Made by a program: the position numbers and the translations under genes. From Rhabditoides inermis (taxonomy: Eukaryota; Nematoda; Chromadorea; Rhabditida; Rhabditidae), in contig CAWZYM010000435.1 in NCBI GenBank assembly GCA_963966185.1, positions 148,501-212,500 on the forward strand: DNA of 64,000 nt, given 5' to 3'. Below are positions 13,508 through 24,194 of this stretch, piece by piece (position 1 is the first letter of the stretch; every line of letters starts with the position of its first letter). The notes beneath the pieces were generated by a model. It worked only from the letters and a program-made list of their open reading frames with translations, did not search any database and was not told the DNA's origin.

Positions 13508-13967
13508 ATGGCGACACGGTCTCGTGGAAGCTCAGTCTCAAACAACCTGACGGTTACGGACGCGATCAAGCATCTCAACATCAGCGACAGCTCGCTAGCG
13601 GAGCTAAATGCAATGTTGATGGAAAACGACAACGGAGGAGCGGTGGACATTGCCATGCTCAAGGAAGTGAAGAGTTTGGCTGTGAAGTCGATAGTTTCTT
13701 GTCACAAGAACGCAAATGCAGTCTCGCAAGCAGGACACGCCAAAGCAAGGTCCTTGCTTCAACTGCAAGGGTCCTCATAGGATGAAGAACTGCCCTTATC
13801 TCGACAACGATGAGCAGCAGCCGGTCGTGCTCAGCGTCGAGAAGGAGGATACGTCGAAGCAGCAGAAAATCGAGCAGATGCAGCAGACGATCAATGCCCT
13901 CACTGATTACACGCTTTCTCTGGCTAACGCTAAGAATTCGTGGATGGGTGGACAGAGTTTCCAGTAA
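13508..13967 (+). CDS. Short Gag-like reading frames with zinc knuckle
   Basis: Two overlapping frames cover this interval: 13,508-13,780 (90 codons) and 13,716-13,967 (83 codons), offset by +1. The first is helical and charged. The second has CFNCKGPHRMKNC, a CX2CX3HX4C knuckle of the retroelement Gag type, followed by a Gln/Lys-rich probable coiled coil. Both read continuously without low complexity, so a nucleocapsid-like product is plausible. The frame offset could be a programmed shift, an indel or unseen splicing. No polymerase frame follows. A 148-codon minus-strand frame over the same bases looks like its shadow. Confidence 0.5.
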
Positions 13968-14024
13968 ACTCGAGATTCGCTGAGACAACTCATTTTGAGG
14001 TACGTATTTTGTATTCAATATACT

Positions 14025-14205
14025 TTTAGGAGCCGTAGTGCTCAGATCAGCTCTATCATTGTTTTTGTTTTCTAGCTGTAATGCTAGGTATCGCTTTACT
14101 CTCATTGGGTATTGCTTTCTAGCTGTAGTGGTATGTACCGCTTTAATATTGTTAATTTTCGCTTTCTAGCCGTAGAGCTGAATACTGCTTTATTGTCCTT
14201 TCTAC
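14025..14205 (+). repeat. Degenerate short repeats downstream of gag
   Basis: Four loose copies of a phrase like CTAGCTGTAGTG...TACCGCTTTA are spaced about 45-60 bp apart between gag and the purine tract. They have no coding potential. Their role is unknown. Confidence 0.5.
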
Positions 14206-14532
14206 CTTACTATACACATATTGTATTGGTCATACATTGTAGTAGTAAAAGTATTTGGAAGAGAAGGGAAGCATCATTTGCTTCTTCATCCTTTCCTATC
14301 ACTTTGTCCCTTCCACCACTGTGGAAGTTTCCACAACCATCGGTGATGGACATGTTGGACAGGACGGGCGGAGCGGACAGGAAAAGGTACGTAAAAGGGG
14401 TCTGGGGTTAGCGTAGATTAATTCTTTATATTCAGATCGACGATCGGACGGATCAGAAGATGGACGGACAGAGAAGACACGGACGAGTGCAAAGTGGGCG
14501 CATTCAGTCGATCCGGACGTCTCGACTTGTTC

Positions 14533-14545
14533 AAGGTGGGGGAGA
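14533..14545 (+). other. Polypurine tract of the LTR element
   Basis: AAGGTGGGGGAGA ends one base before the 3' LTR. The position and purine content fit the plus-strand primer of an LTR element. Confidence 0.7.
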
Positions 14546-15392
14546 TGTCACATAGTGTGAGGTTCACTATGTGTGCACTCGTCTTAGTATACTCTAGTGT
14601 AGGCTGGGACAGTCGGGTCTCTTTACTTACAGAGGCGCGGTACCTACAGTACCGAGAGAACCTACAGTACCGAGAGTACCTACAGTACCAAGAGTGCCGA
14701 GAGTGCCGAATGTAACCGCCCTACGTACGTAGTGCCTGTGAGTGAAAGGGACCAAGTAGAGTCCACTCCAGGTGGGAGCTACACCACGTGCGAGCAGACC
14801 GAGCACTTACTCATCGGGCGCACCTTCCACACGCGCACCCGATGGCGATGGCACGAGCAGGGAAAAGGAGAGGAAGAGCAACTACGAGGAAGGATGAGCG
14901 ACGTTCGCGGCCCCTTCTATAGGCCCGCTCACTCCCCGTGACCCACATTCTCCGCCGGCATGTCAGCCGCGCCCCTTAGCTCCCCTCACTCTTCTCACTC
15001 CCGCCAACGGCGACCCTCCCGCCGATCCCACCAGTAGATCATAGTATATCAGTGATCTCCCGCCAATAGATCAGAGTCTATCAGTGTTTTCCCGCCAGTC
15101 AGCCACTATATAAGCCACACCGCTGACACCCCAATCAGTCTAGTTCATGGAGACTCTTCTCATGAAGACTCGTAGAGTCATCTGTCATTGTGTGTGTTGT
15201 TGACTACATGTGTACGTAGTACATTATACTGCTCGTAAACTCTGTGTGTTATTCCATATCATTTACTCATTGCTTGTATATCATGCTCTCGTATAAGTAA
15301 ACTTCTCTCTTCTAAACCATTGTGTTGTTGTCCTGACTGGGGTACAGTAGACATGGGCCTGCATATGCACGCTGACCTGCGCCAACGTTCAC
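14546..15392 (+). repeat. 3' LTR, 847 bp
   Basis: It is equal in length to the 5' LTR and nearly identical to it. The one difference I found is ATTTGCTC in the 5' copy against ATTTACTC here, near 15,269. It is followed by the TATCT target repeat and the resumed H1 sequence. Confidence 0.88.
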
Positions 15393-15664
15393 TATCTAAT
15401 CGATACTAAACCTTCAGTAGATTTGAGGTATAGTGTTTAGAAGTTATGTAAACAAGTAAACAAAGTTGTAAACAACTCCAAAACTAGAGATTTTTATGTC
15501 TGATGTGTACTAGAGCCATAGAATAGTTTAGGTTTGAAGTGTTGATGATTTGACGCGGAGAGGCGAGCGCGCCGAAGGCGCGCGAGCCTCGAAGCACAGT
15601 GCGGCGGCGAAGCCGCCGCCACTAGCGGGCCGGAGGCGAGCGAAGCGAGCCTCCGGCCCGCTAG

Positions 15665-17707
15665 TCGCCTTTTCTACTAAAATGTCCTATTGTCTCTGTC
15701 CGTCATTCCAGAGTCATAACTAGCTTCAAACTCAACCGATTCGCATAAAACTTGGTAGAAAGTTGTGTTCTCTTGCAAGGACGACGACAAAATTCAGGCA
15801 CCTCTCAACTCCTCCTCTACGTCCATATTTGGTCAAAAAACCACCAAAAATGGTCACTTTTGCACTTTTTCTTGTGTGTCCGCGGGCATAACTCCGTTTC
15901 TACCGAACCGATTTGCGTCAAACTTCGCGAAAAGTTTACATAGTACTTCAGGATGCAGTCCACTTTGTGATTACTCTCCAATTACACTCATTGCCTATAT
16001 TTGGTAGAAAAACCTCAAAATTCGCCGATTTTGGTGCTGTCCGCTGCAAAAGCTTCTCACCTAAGAAACAGTTTCGCTTCTTGTTCTGTAATTACTTTCA
16101 ACAATTAGTTCTGTCACTAACCTGCAAGTTTCATCATCATTGGTTACGGTGTAAGGAAAATATAGCCAAATTAGCAAGAGCCGCGCGCGCGCTCTCGCCT
16201 CACTTTTGCGATTTTTAGTATTTCCGCGGTCATAACTCGATTCATACAAAACCAATTTGCAAGAAACTTGACTGAAAGTTGAGTTTACGTCTTGTGATGC
16301 AGTCCATTCTGTGACAGTTCTCAATTTTGCTTTCATTACCTCTCTTTTTGGTCAATATACTACCAAAATGGTCACTTTTTCACTTTTTCATGTGTGTCCG
16401 CAAGATTATCTCCGTTTCTACTGAATCGATTCGCGTGAAACTTCGCAGAAAGTTTACTTTGTGTTACAGAATGCAGTCCACTTTCTTATACGTCTCTACT
16501 TACTCTGGTTAAAGAAGAAAAACCACGAAAACCATTAAATTTGTAGCTGTCTGCAGCGAACGTTTCTCATCTAAGCAACATCTCTGTTTTATTTTCCGTA
16601 ATTACGTTCAAAAAACAGCTTTTTTTCCGTACCTTTTTTCCGTAAAATTCAACCTGAGTGGTTACAATGTGAGAAAGATATAGCCAATTCATCAAAAGGT
16701 GCACGCGCGAGAGGAGACCTGAGAGAAAGAGAAAGAGGAAGAGAGGGAAAAAGAAAAAGAGATAGATAAAAAAAGAGAAAGAAAGAGAGAAAGAGATTAG
16801 TGAGGGGAAGATATTGCAGAAGCAGAAAAGCAGAACTGTCTGTTTTCGTAGCATGAAAGGAACAGTGGCGACTTATTTGACACGGAGTATTTTTTTAAAA
16901 CCATGTTAACCTAACACATTTGCATTTTTTTTCGAAAGAACGACGATTCTGCGTTACTTTCGAATCTGACACTGCCAAGGATTCAGATGAAAATTTGAAT
17001 TTCCCGCCAACGCTTCAATACTGCAAATTGGGGTCGGAGACATAAGCGCAATTGAACAACGCTTAGTCAATAGCTTCATGGCTCAGAGCATGTGCGCTGC
17101 ATTGTGGCCCCCGATCTTCGCCGGTTCGATCCCACGGCCAAATGTTTTGCTCGTGTGAAAATGATGAGTTGTGGCAGGTTGTGACAGAAATAAGTCGCCA
17201 CTGTGTCTTTAACACTGGAAGAAAAACGAAAAAAAAAATAAAGAGAAAGCAGAGAGATAAAGAGAGGAAGGAGAGAGCGAGAAGAGAGGGGAGAAAGAGG
17301 GAGAGATAGAAGGAGGAGGGCTAATATCAGAGCGATGCTGACTTGTGCCTGAGCGCATTTAGTTTTTGGGAGCATAGAAAAGTACAGTTCAGAAAAAAGA
17401 AATATATCATTATTCTTTTCATAGACATTGATAGGTGAGGCGCGCGGCAGCTTACTATAGGACTTGCAAACCAGTTATTATTGTTATTATTATTATTACC
17501 CCGCTCCTAGACAACATACTTATCAGTGCAATCAATACATCAATCGACTAATCTTCTTTACGTTAATAATTCGTTTCACTCGTCAAAATGTTATGAATTT
17601 GTAGATAAACAGTAGTATTGAACATAACCAAAAACTTGTATGAATTTCTATTCTTCTAATTTTCATGTTCTAGCGCGGAGGCGCGCGACAGCGCGCCGGA
17701 GCGCTAG
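15665..17707 (+). mobile_element. Helitron-like unit, type H3, copy 1
   Basis: The head is TCGCCTTTTCTACTAAAATG and the tail hairpin is CGCGGAGGCGCGCGACAGCG..., ending CTAG. Related copies are at 29,815 and 33,172. Frames at 15,752-16,218 recur in those copies only because the DNA repeats. They overlap in three frames, so I do not call them genes. A TTAA MITE interrupts the GA-rich distal part. Confidence 0.78.
16858..17208. mobile_element. TTAA-type MITE, 351 bp
   Basis: Terminal inverted repeats AGGAACAGTGGCGACTTATT and its complement flank the element. The target repeat is TGAA (decayed TTAA) on the left and TTAA on the right. The empty site, TAGCATTAACACT, is present in the H3 copies near 31,515 and 34,808. 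TTAA duplication is known for piggyBac-like and Kolobok elements, and no transposase is present. Confidence 0.8.
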
Positions 17708-18606
17708 TCGCAGCGCCCGCTGCGCCTGGCTGTGCAAAATGCCCTATGGTTTCCGTACGTCCATCGCTCTACCGTGCCACCCACTACTCCTATCTAGCCA
17801 AACGTGACATCGATCCGATGGTCTCGGTCCCGAGATGCAGGATTCCAATTTTCAGATCTTTATCTCTCATATCCGCGGAGCTATAAGCTCAAGAAGGTCC
17901 GACGAAATAGCGCGTAATCCGAGAGAGTCAGACAGAAAAGCAGCGAGATAGTGTGTCAGATGAAGAGACGGGTCACTGACGAATCGGGTGCGGCGAGTAG
18001 ACCTTACAAGAACGAGTACTGCGAATCGCAGACTTCAGCTATCGAAAAACGGTTTTCACGTCACTCCTCTACACTCCCTCACCTACAAATCTGCCCGTAA
18101 TCTTTTTATAACTCCTCCTGGTTTCCTTTCACGAAGTGATTTAGTCGAGGCGAGGCGACACCAAACAGTTGTCGCGGGCTGTTCAAGAAAACTAGGCAAT
18201 CGTGTAAGGTCTCCCTTTACTACAACATGCAAATAGGTGGCCACTACACTTCTACCGAAATTGGCATCTTTTTGTGACCTCTGACGCTCGCTATCAATTA
18301 AATTCCTCTAATCGACGCCACTTTATTGCCCCGCGACGAGAGAGTGTGGCGAGGTGAGAGTACGCCAGCTGCCAGTCTGTCTGATGCCAGAGAAAGAGAC
18401 AGTAAACTGTGCAAATGAGCGAGAACATTACCATGCACTACGAAACAGCTCACCACACTTCCAACAAACGGTGCAAATTCTATATCCTGAGCAAATACAA
18501 TACAAATAAAACTGTATGCACTAACGACATTCTATATTCAATCAGGGAAGTGAGGCGAGGCGGAATACTATGTAACCTCCTTTTCTCATCCCTCTCCTTT
18601 TCTCAT

Positions 18607-18618
18607 CCCTCTTTTTTC

Positions 18619-18664
<46 letters not shown>
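18607..18664 (+). repeat. (CT)n microsatellite
   Basis: A nearly pure CT tract. The 89-codon frame that crosses it is an artefact. Confidence 0.95.
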
Positions 18665-18668
<4 letters not shown>

Positions 18669-18689
18669 TATTTTATAATATTTTACCGC

Positions 18690-20955
18690 GGAGTGTGCCG
18701 GAGCGCCCTCTATGTGCATACGAGAGAGTGAAAAATCAGAGAGTAGGAGAGAATGCATATCAGTATCAGTGATCAATTATTACTGATCTAATGATCGGCT
18801 TTGACCGCGGAGGCGTGCGAAGCGTGCCGGAGCGCCCTCTATGTTTATACGAGAAAGTAAAATATGAGAGAGTAGGAGAAAATGCATAACAGTATCAGTG
18901 ATCATTTTATTATTATTTTTATCACTGAAATACTGATAAGCTATGACCGCGGAGCGTGCCGGAGCGTCTTCTATGAGCATAGTAAATATAACATCTGTAG
19001 AAAAGCATTCAAGCAGATACTATCAACCAGATAGACTGTGACACTTTCTAATTATTTAAAATTACTGAAAATTGAAAAAAATAAGGAAATAAATAAAGAT
19101 CAGTCATCTCTCTTCCTCTCTTCCTCTATCTCTCTCTTATATAATATGATTTTAGATTAGTGAGAAATATGAAGTCTACTTGGAACTAAAATCAATAATA
19201 ATTGTCAACCAGCTGCTCATCTCTCTCTCTCTCTCTCTCTCTCGCTTATATTAGACCAGTGATAACTAATAATTATACTTGGATCTATAATAAATAAAAA
19301 TTGTCAACCAGCTACTGATAGGCTTTTACCGCGGAGCGTGCCGGAGCGCTTTCTATGTGCATACGAGAAAGTGAACAATCAGAGAGTCGGAGAAAATGCA
19401 TATCAGTAGCAGTGATCAATATATTCTTATTATTACTGATCTACTGATCGACTTTGACCGCGGAGGCGCGCGGAGCGTGCCGGAGCGCTTTCTATGTGCA
19501 TATAAAAAAGTGAACGATCAGAGAGTCGGAGAAAATGCATATCAGTAGCAGTGATCAATATATTCTTATTATTACTGATCTACTGATCGACTTTGACCGC
19601 GGAGGCGCGCGGAGCGTGCCGGAGCGCTTTCTATGTGCATACGAGAAAGTGAAAGATCAGAGAGTCGGAGAAAATGCATATCAGTATCACCTTTTATGTG
19701 CATACGAAAGAGTAAAAAATCAGAGAGTCGGAGAAAATGCATATCAGTATCAGTGATCAATGTTTTATTATAATTACTGATCTACTGATCGGCTTTGACC
19801 GCGGAGGCGCGCAAAGCGTGCCGGAGCGCCTTCTATGTGCATACGAGAAAGTGAAAGATCAGAGATTCGGAGAAAATGCATATCAGTAGCAGTGATCAAT
19901 ATATTCTTAATATTACTGATCTACTGATCGGCTTTGACCGCGGGGGCGCGCGAAGCGTGCCGGAGCGCCCTCTATGTGCAAACGAAAAAGTAAAAGATCA
20001 GAAAGTCGGAGAAAATGCATATCAGTATCACCTTTTATGTGCATACGAAAGAGTAAAAAATCAGAGAGTCGGAGAAAATGCATATCAGTATCAGTGATCA
20101 ATGTTTTATTATAATTACTGATCTACTGATCGGCTTTGACCGCGGAGGCGCGCGAAGCGTGCCGGAGCGCCTTCTATGTGCATACGAGAAAATGAACGAT
20201 CAGAGAGTCGGATAAAATGCATATCAGTAGCAGTGATCAATGTTTTTTTTTATAATTACTGATCTACTGATCGGCTTTGACCGCGGAGGCGCGCGAAGCG
20301 TGCCGGAGTGCCTTCTATGTGCATACGAGAGTGAAAGATCAGAGAGTCGGATAAAATGCATATCAGTAGTAGTGATCAATATATTCTTATTTTTACTGAT
20401 CTACTGATATACTTTGACCGCGGAGGCGCGCGAAGCGTGCCGGAGCGCTTTCTATGTGCATACGAGAAAATGAACGATCAGAGAGTCGGAGAAAAGTCAT
20501 ATCAGTATCAGTGTTCAATATATTCTTATTATTACTGATCTACTGATATACTTTGACCGCGGAGGCGCGCGGAGCGTGCCGGAGCGCTTTCTATGTGCAT
20601 ACGAGAAAATGAAGGATCAGAGAGTCGGAGAAAAGTCATATCAGTATCATTGTTCAATATATTCTTATTATTACTGATCTACTGATATACTTTGACCGCG
20701 GAGGCGCGCGAAGCGTGCCGGAGCGCTTTCTATGTGCATACGAGAAAGTGAACGATCAGAGAGTCGGAGAAAAGTCATATCAGTAGCAGTGATCAATATA
20801 TTCTTATTATTACTGATATACTGATATACTTTGACCGCGAAGTCGCGCGGAGCGTGCCGGAGCGCTTTCTATGTGCATACGAGAATGTGAACGATCAGAG
20901 AGTCGAAGAAAATGCATATCAGTAGCAGGGATCAATTTATTCTTATTATTACTGC
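18690..20955 (+). repeat. Minisatellite A, about 140-bp units
   Basis: About 15 units follow one plan: TTTGACCGCGGAGGCGCGCG, AGCGTGCCGGAGCGC, CTATGTGCATACGAGA, a GATCAGAGAGTCGGAGAAAA box, CATATCAGTA, GTGATCAATATATTC, then CTGATCTACTGAT. Spacing is about 138-140 bp. Each unit contains a GC-rich hairpin that resembles the H3 terminator. Short frames through it differ in phase from unit to unit and are not coding. Confidence 0.88.
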
Positions 20956-21870
20956 GCGGAGGCGCGCGGAGCGGATGAGCGGATGTCTATGATCGTAGGC
21001 GAGAGTAGATATTTTATAATATTAGATCCGTGATAACTAACCATTTTCAACCAGCTACTGATAGGATTTGACCGCGGAGGCGCGCGGAGGCGCGCGGAGC
21101 GGCTGTCTATGATCATAGGCGAGAGTAGATATTTTATAATATTAGATCCGTGAAAACTAATAATTGTCAACCAGCTACTGATAGGATTTGACCGCGGAGG
21201 CGCGCGGAGCGGCTGTCTGTGATCAAAGGCGAGAGTAGAGATTTTATAATGTTAGATTCGTGATAACTAATCATTGTCAACCAGCTACTGATAGGATTTG
21301 ACCGCGGAGGAGCGCGGAGCGGCTGTCTGTGATCAAAGGCGAGAGTAGAGATTTTATAATATTAGATCCGTGATAAATAATAATTGTCAACCAGCTACTG
21401 ATAGAATTTTACCGCTGAGGTGCGCGGAGCGGCTGTCTGTGATCAAAGGCGAGAGTAGAGATTTTATAATATTAGATCCGTGATAACTAATCATTGTCAA
21501 CCAGCTACTGATAGGATTTGACCGCGGAGGCGCGCGGAGCGGCTGTCTGTGATCAAAGGCGAGAGTAGAGATTTTATAATGTTAGATTCGTGATAACTAA
21601 TCATTGTCAACCAGCTACTGATAGGATTTGACCGCGGAGGCGCGCGGAGCGGCTGTCTGTGATCAAAGGCGAGAGTAGAGATTTTATAATATTAGATCCG
21701 TGATAAATAATAATTGTCAACCAGCTACTGATAGAATTTTACCGCTGAGGTGCGCGGAGCGGCTGTCTGTGATCAAAGGCGAGAGTAGAGATTTTATAAT
21801 ATTAGATCCGTGATAACTAATCATTGTCAACTACTGATAGAATTTGACCGCCGGAGCGTGCCGGATTCCT
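20955..21870 (+). repeat. Minisatellite B, about 110-bp units
   Basis: About eight units share ACCGCGGAGGCGCGCGGAGC, GGCTGTCTGTGATCAAAGGC and TAATTGTCAACCAGCTACTG. A three-unit block (from about 21,181) repeats from about 21,521, indicating higher-order duplication. Confidence 0.85.
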
Positions 21871-21959
21871 TCACCACTTTGTCTCCTCCTCCCTCTATAT
21901 TGGGCATAGCAAAATGTAGAAAAGTGAAAAGATAAATATTACAATATAGCAATTATCAA

Positions 21960-22860
21960 AAATTTTAATAGATTTTGATAGCGCGGCTGCGTGCCGCCTT
22001 CTATGCGCATAAAAAAGAGTGAAAAATCAGTAAATCGTAGATTACTAATGAAAAATATTATTATTGATCTACTGATAGACTTTTACGCGGAGGTGCGCGG
22101 CAGCGTGCCGGAGCACCTTCTATGCGCATGAGAAAGAGTGAAAGATCAGAAAGATGGATAAATTGTGAAATAATAAAGAAAAAATATTATTATTGATCTA
22201 ATTATAGACTTTTACGCGGAGGCGCGCGGCAGCGTGCCGGAGCGCCTTCTTTGCGCATGAGAAAGAGTGAAAGATCAGAAAGATGGATGAATGGAAGAGC
22301 AACAATGAAAAAAATATTATTTATCTACTGATAGACTTTTACGCGGAGGTGGGCGGAGCGTGCCGGAGCGGTTTGTATGAATGCAGGGAAGAGTGAGAGA
22401 GGAACCAGAGAGACGGTGAGACCGAGAAAATGTAGATCAGTAATATGAAAATTTGAAAATATTTAATGCCACCGAACTATGTACTGATAATCTTTGTTAG
22501 CGGAGGCTCGCGGCAGCGTGACGGAGCGCTTTTTATTAGCAAAAGAGAGAGTAGACCAGTGATAAAAAAATCTGGACTTATCAACAGTTTACCGTTACAA
22601 TTTGACAGAATCTGTTTTGACAGCGAGAAGAACAGTGATATATAAATAAAATCATTACTTATCGACTGTAGACTTTTAGAATTTGACAGCGAATGCGCGC
22701 AGCAGCGTGCCGGAGCGTCTTCTATGAACTTGGAAAAGTGTAGATCAGTTATCAAAGAAATATAATAATTATCAACCTGTTTTTATAGACTTTGACAGCG
22801 TAAGCGCGCGATAGCTTGCCAAAGCTCCTATGTATCAAAGAAGCGTGCAAATCATTATTG
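21960..22860 (+). repeat. Minisatellite C, irregular units
   Basis: Units of about 115-190 bp share ACTTTTACGCGGAGG, GCAGCGTGCCGGAGC and a TCTATGCGCATGAGAAAGAG stretch. They are more diverged than arrays A and B and grade into the H2 tail. Confidence 0.75.
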
Positions 22861-23937
22861 ACATATTTTTATAACACTGTAACATAACATGATTAATAAT
22901 CATCTACTGGAGGAGTCTTGTAGAGTGATCGCGCAGCAAGAACTTCTTTCTTTCTATCTTAGCTTCTAGACTACATATCATATCAATCAATACATCAATC
23001 GATAGATAATTTCATCCTCTATATGTTTATCCTTATTACATCTAGCGCGCGAAGCGCGCTAGTCGCAGCGCCCGCTGCGCCTGGCTGTGCAAAATGCCCT
23101 ATGGTTTCCGTCCGTCCTTCGCTCTACCGCGCCACCCACTACTCCTATCTAGCCAAACGTGACATCGATCCGATGGTCTCGGTCCCGAGATGCAGGATTC
23201 TAATTTTCAGCCCTTTATCTCTCATATCCGCGGAGCTATAGGCTCCAGAAAGTCCGACGAAATAGCGCGTAATCAGAGAGAGTCAGACAGAAAACAGGCG
23301 AAACAGTGTGTGAGGCGAGGAGACGGGTAGGTGGTTGAACGGTTGCATCGAGTAGGCCTTACAAGAACGAGTACTGCGAATCGCAGACTCCAGCTTTCGA
23401 GAAACGGTTTCGATGTCACTCCTCTACACTCCCTCACCTACAAATCTGCCCGTAATCTTTTTATAACTCCTCCTGGTTTCCTTTCACGAAGTGATTTAGT
23501 CGAGGCGAGGCGACACCAAACATTTGTCGCGGGCTGTTCAAAAAAACTAGGCAATCGTGTAAGGTCTCCCTTTACTACAACATGCATATAGGTGGCCACT
23601 ACACTCCTACCAAAATTTGGATCTTTTTGTGACCTCTGACGCTCGATATCAATTAAATTCCTCTAATCGACGCCACTTTATTGCCCCGCGACGAGAGAGT
23701 GTGGCGAGGTGAGAGTGCGCCAGCTGCCAGTCTGTCTGCTGTTAGAGAAAGAGACAGTCAATTGTGCAAATGAGCGAGAACATGACCACGCACTACGAAA
23801 CAGCTCACCACACTCCAACTGTGCGAATTTTATTTTCTGAGCACATACAATAAAACATTACTATATGCACTCACGTCGTTCTATATTCAATCAGGGAAGT
23901 GAGGCGAGGCGAAATACTATGTAACCTCCTTTTTTCA

Positions 23938-24091
23938 TCCAATTCCTTTTCTCATCTCTCTCTTTCTCGTCTCTCTTTCTCTTTCTTTCTCTCTTTCTCT
24001 CCCTCTCTCCCTCTCTTCCTCTCTCTCTATCTCTCCCTCTCTATCTCTCTCTCTCTTTCGTCTTTCTTTCTCTCTCTCGCTCTCTCTATCG

Positions 24092-24121
<30 letters not shown>
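23938..24121 (+). repeat. CT-rich microsatellite
   Basis: An interrupted CT/CTTT tract. The frame crossing it encodes only Ser/Leu/Phe and is an artefact. Confidence 0.93.
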
Positions 24122-24123
<2 letters not shown>

Positions 24124-24194
24124 GATTTTATAATAAAAGACCAGTGATAACTATAAATTATATTTGTATCTCTAATAAAAATAAAAATTGTCAA

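Larger units (their letters stand above)
9920..15392 (+). mobile_element. Non-autonomous LTR retrotransposon, gag only
   Basis: Two 847-bp direct repeats flank a 3,779-bp internal region. TATCT is duplicated at 9,915-9,919 and 15,393-15,397, and the empty site is visible in sister repeats. A primer-binding-type sequence follows the 5' LTR and a purine tract precedes the 3' LTR. Inside I find only a short gag with a zinc knuckle. Reverse transcriptase, RNase H, integrase and protease motifs are absent, so it must depend on another element. It is of the TR-GAG or LARD kind by structure (inference). The LTRs differ at about one site that I can find, so insertion is recent. Confidence 0.88.
8259..15664 (+). 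mobile_element. Helitron-like 2-kb unit (type H1), copy 4, split by an LTR element
   Basis: The H1 unit is interrupted at 9,919 by an LTR retrotransposon. Removing that element and one 5-bp target repeat leaves 1,928 bp that align with the other copies. The join falls inside GATATCTAATCGATAC, which is uninterrupted at about 5,861 and 7,880. Tail hairpins and CTAG are at 15,560-15,664. Confidence 0.75.
17708..23062 (+). mobile_element. Helitron-like unit, type H2, copy 1, expanded by minisatellites
   Basis: The head is TCGCAGCGCCCGCTGCGCC and the tail is TAGCGCGCGAAGCGCGCTAG, a short perfect hairpin. The 5,355-bp length comes from three hairpin-bearing minisatellite blocks. Head sequence to about 18,665 is shared with the units at 23,063 and 26,884. 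No protein gene is recognised. Confidence 0.75.

Noticed and set aside
13659..14105. 148-codon minus-strand frame in the LTR element
   Set aside because: It is antisense to the gag frames and shows no recognisable retroelement motif on that strand.
9920..15392. Autonomous retrovirus-like element
   Set aside because: No protease, reverse transcriptase, RNase H, integrase or envelope sequence can be seen in the 3.8-kb interior.
15752..16218. Frames repeated in all three H3 copies
   Set aside because: They overlap in three frames, have no domain and are preserved only as far as the DNA itself is. Some carry frame-specific differences with no sign of selection.
16911..17208. Possible tRNA-derived SINE inside the TTAA element
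   Set aside because: GGTTCGATCCC resembles a B box and TGGCTCAGAGC an A box, but the unit has clear inverted ends and TTAA targets, so it is better called a MITE.
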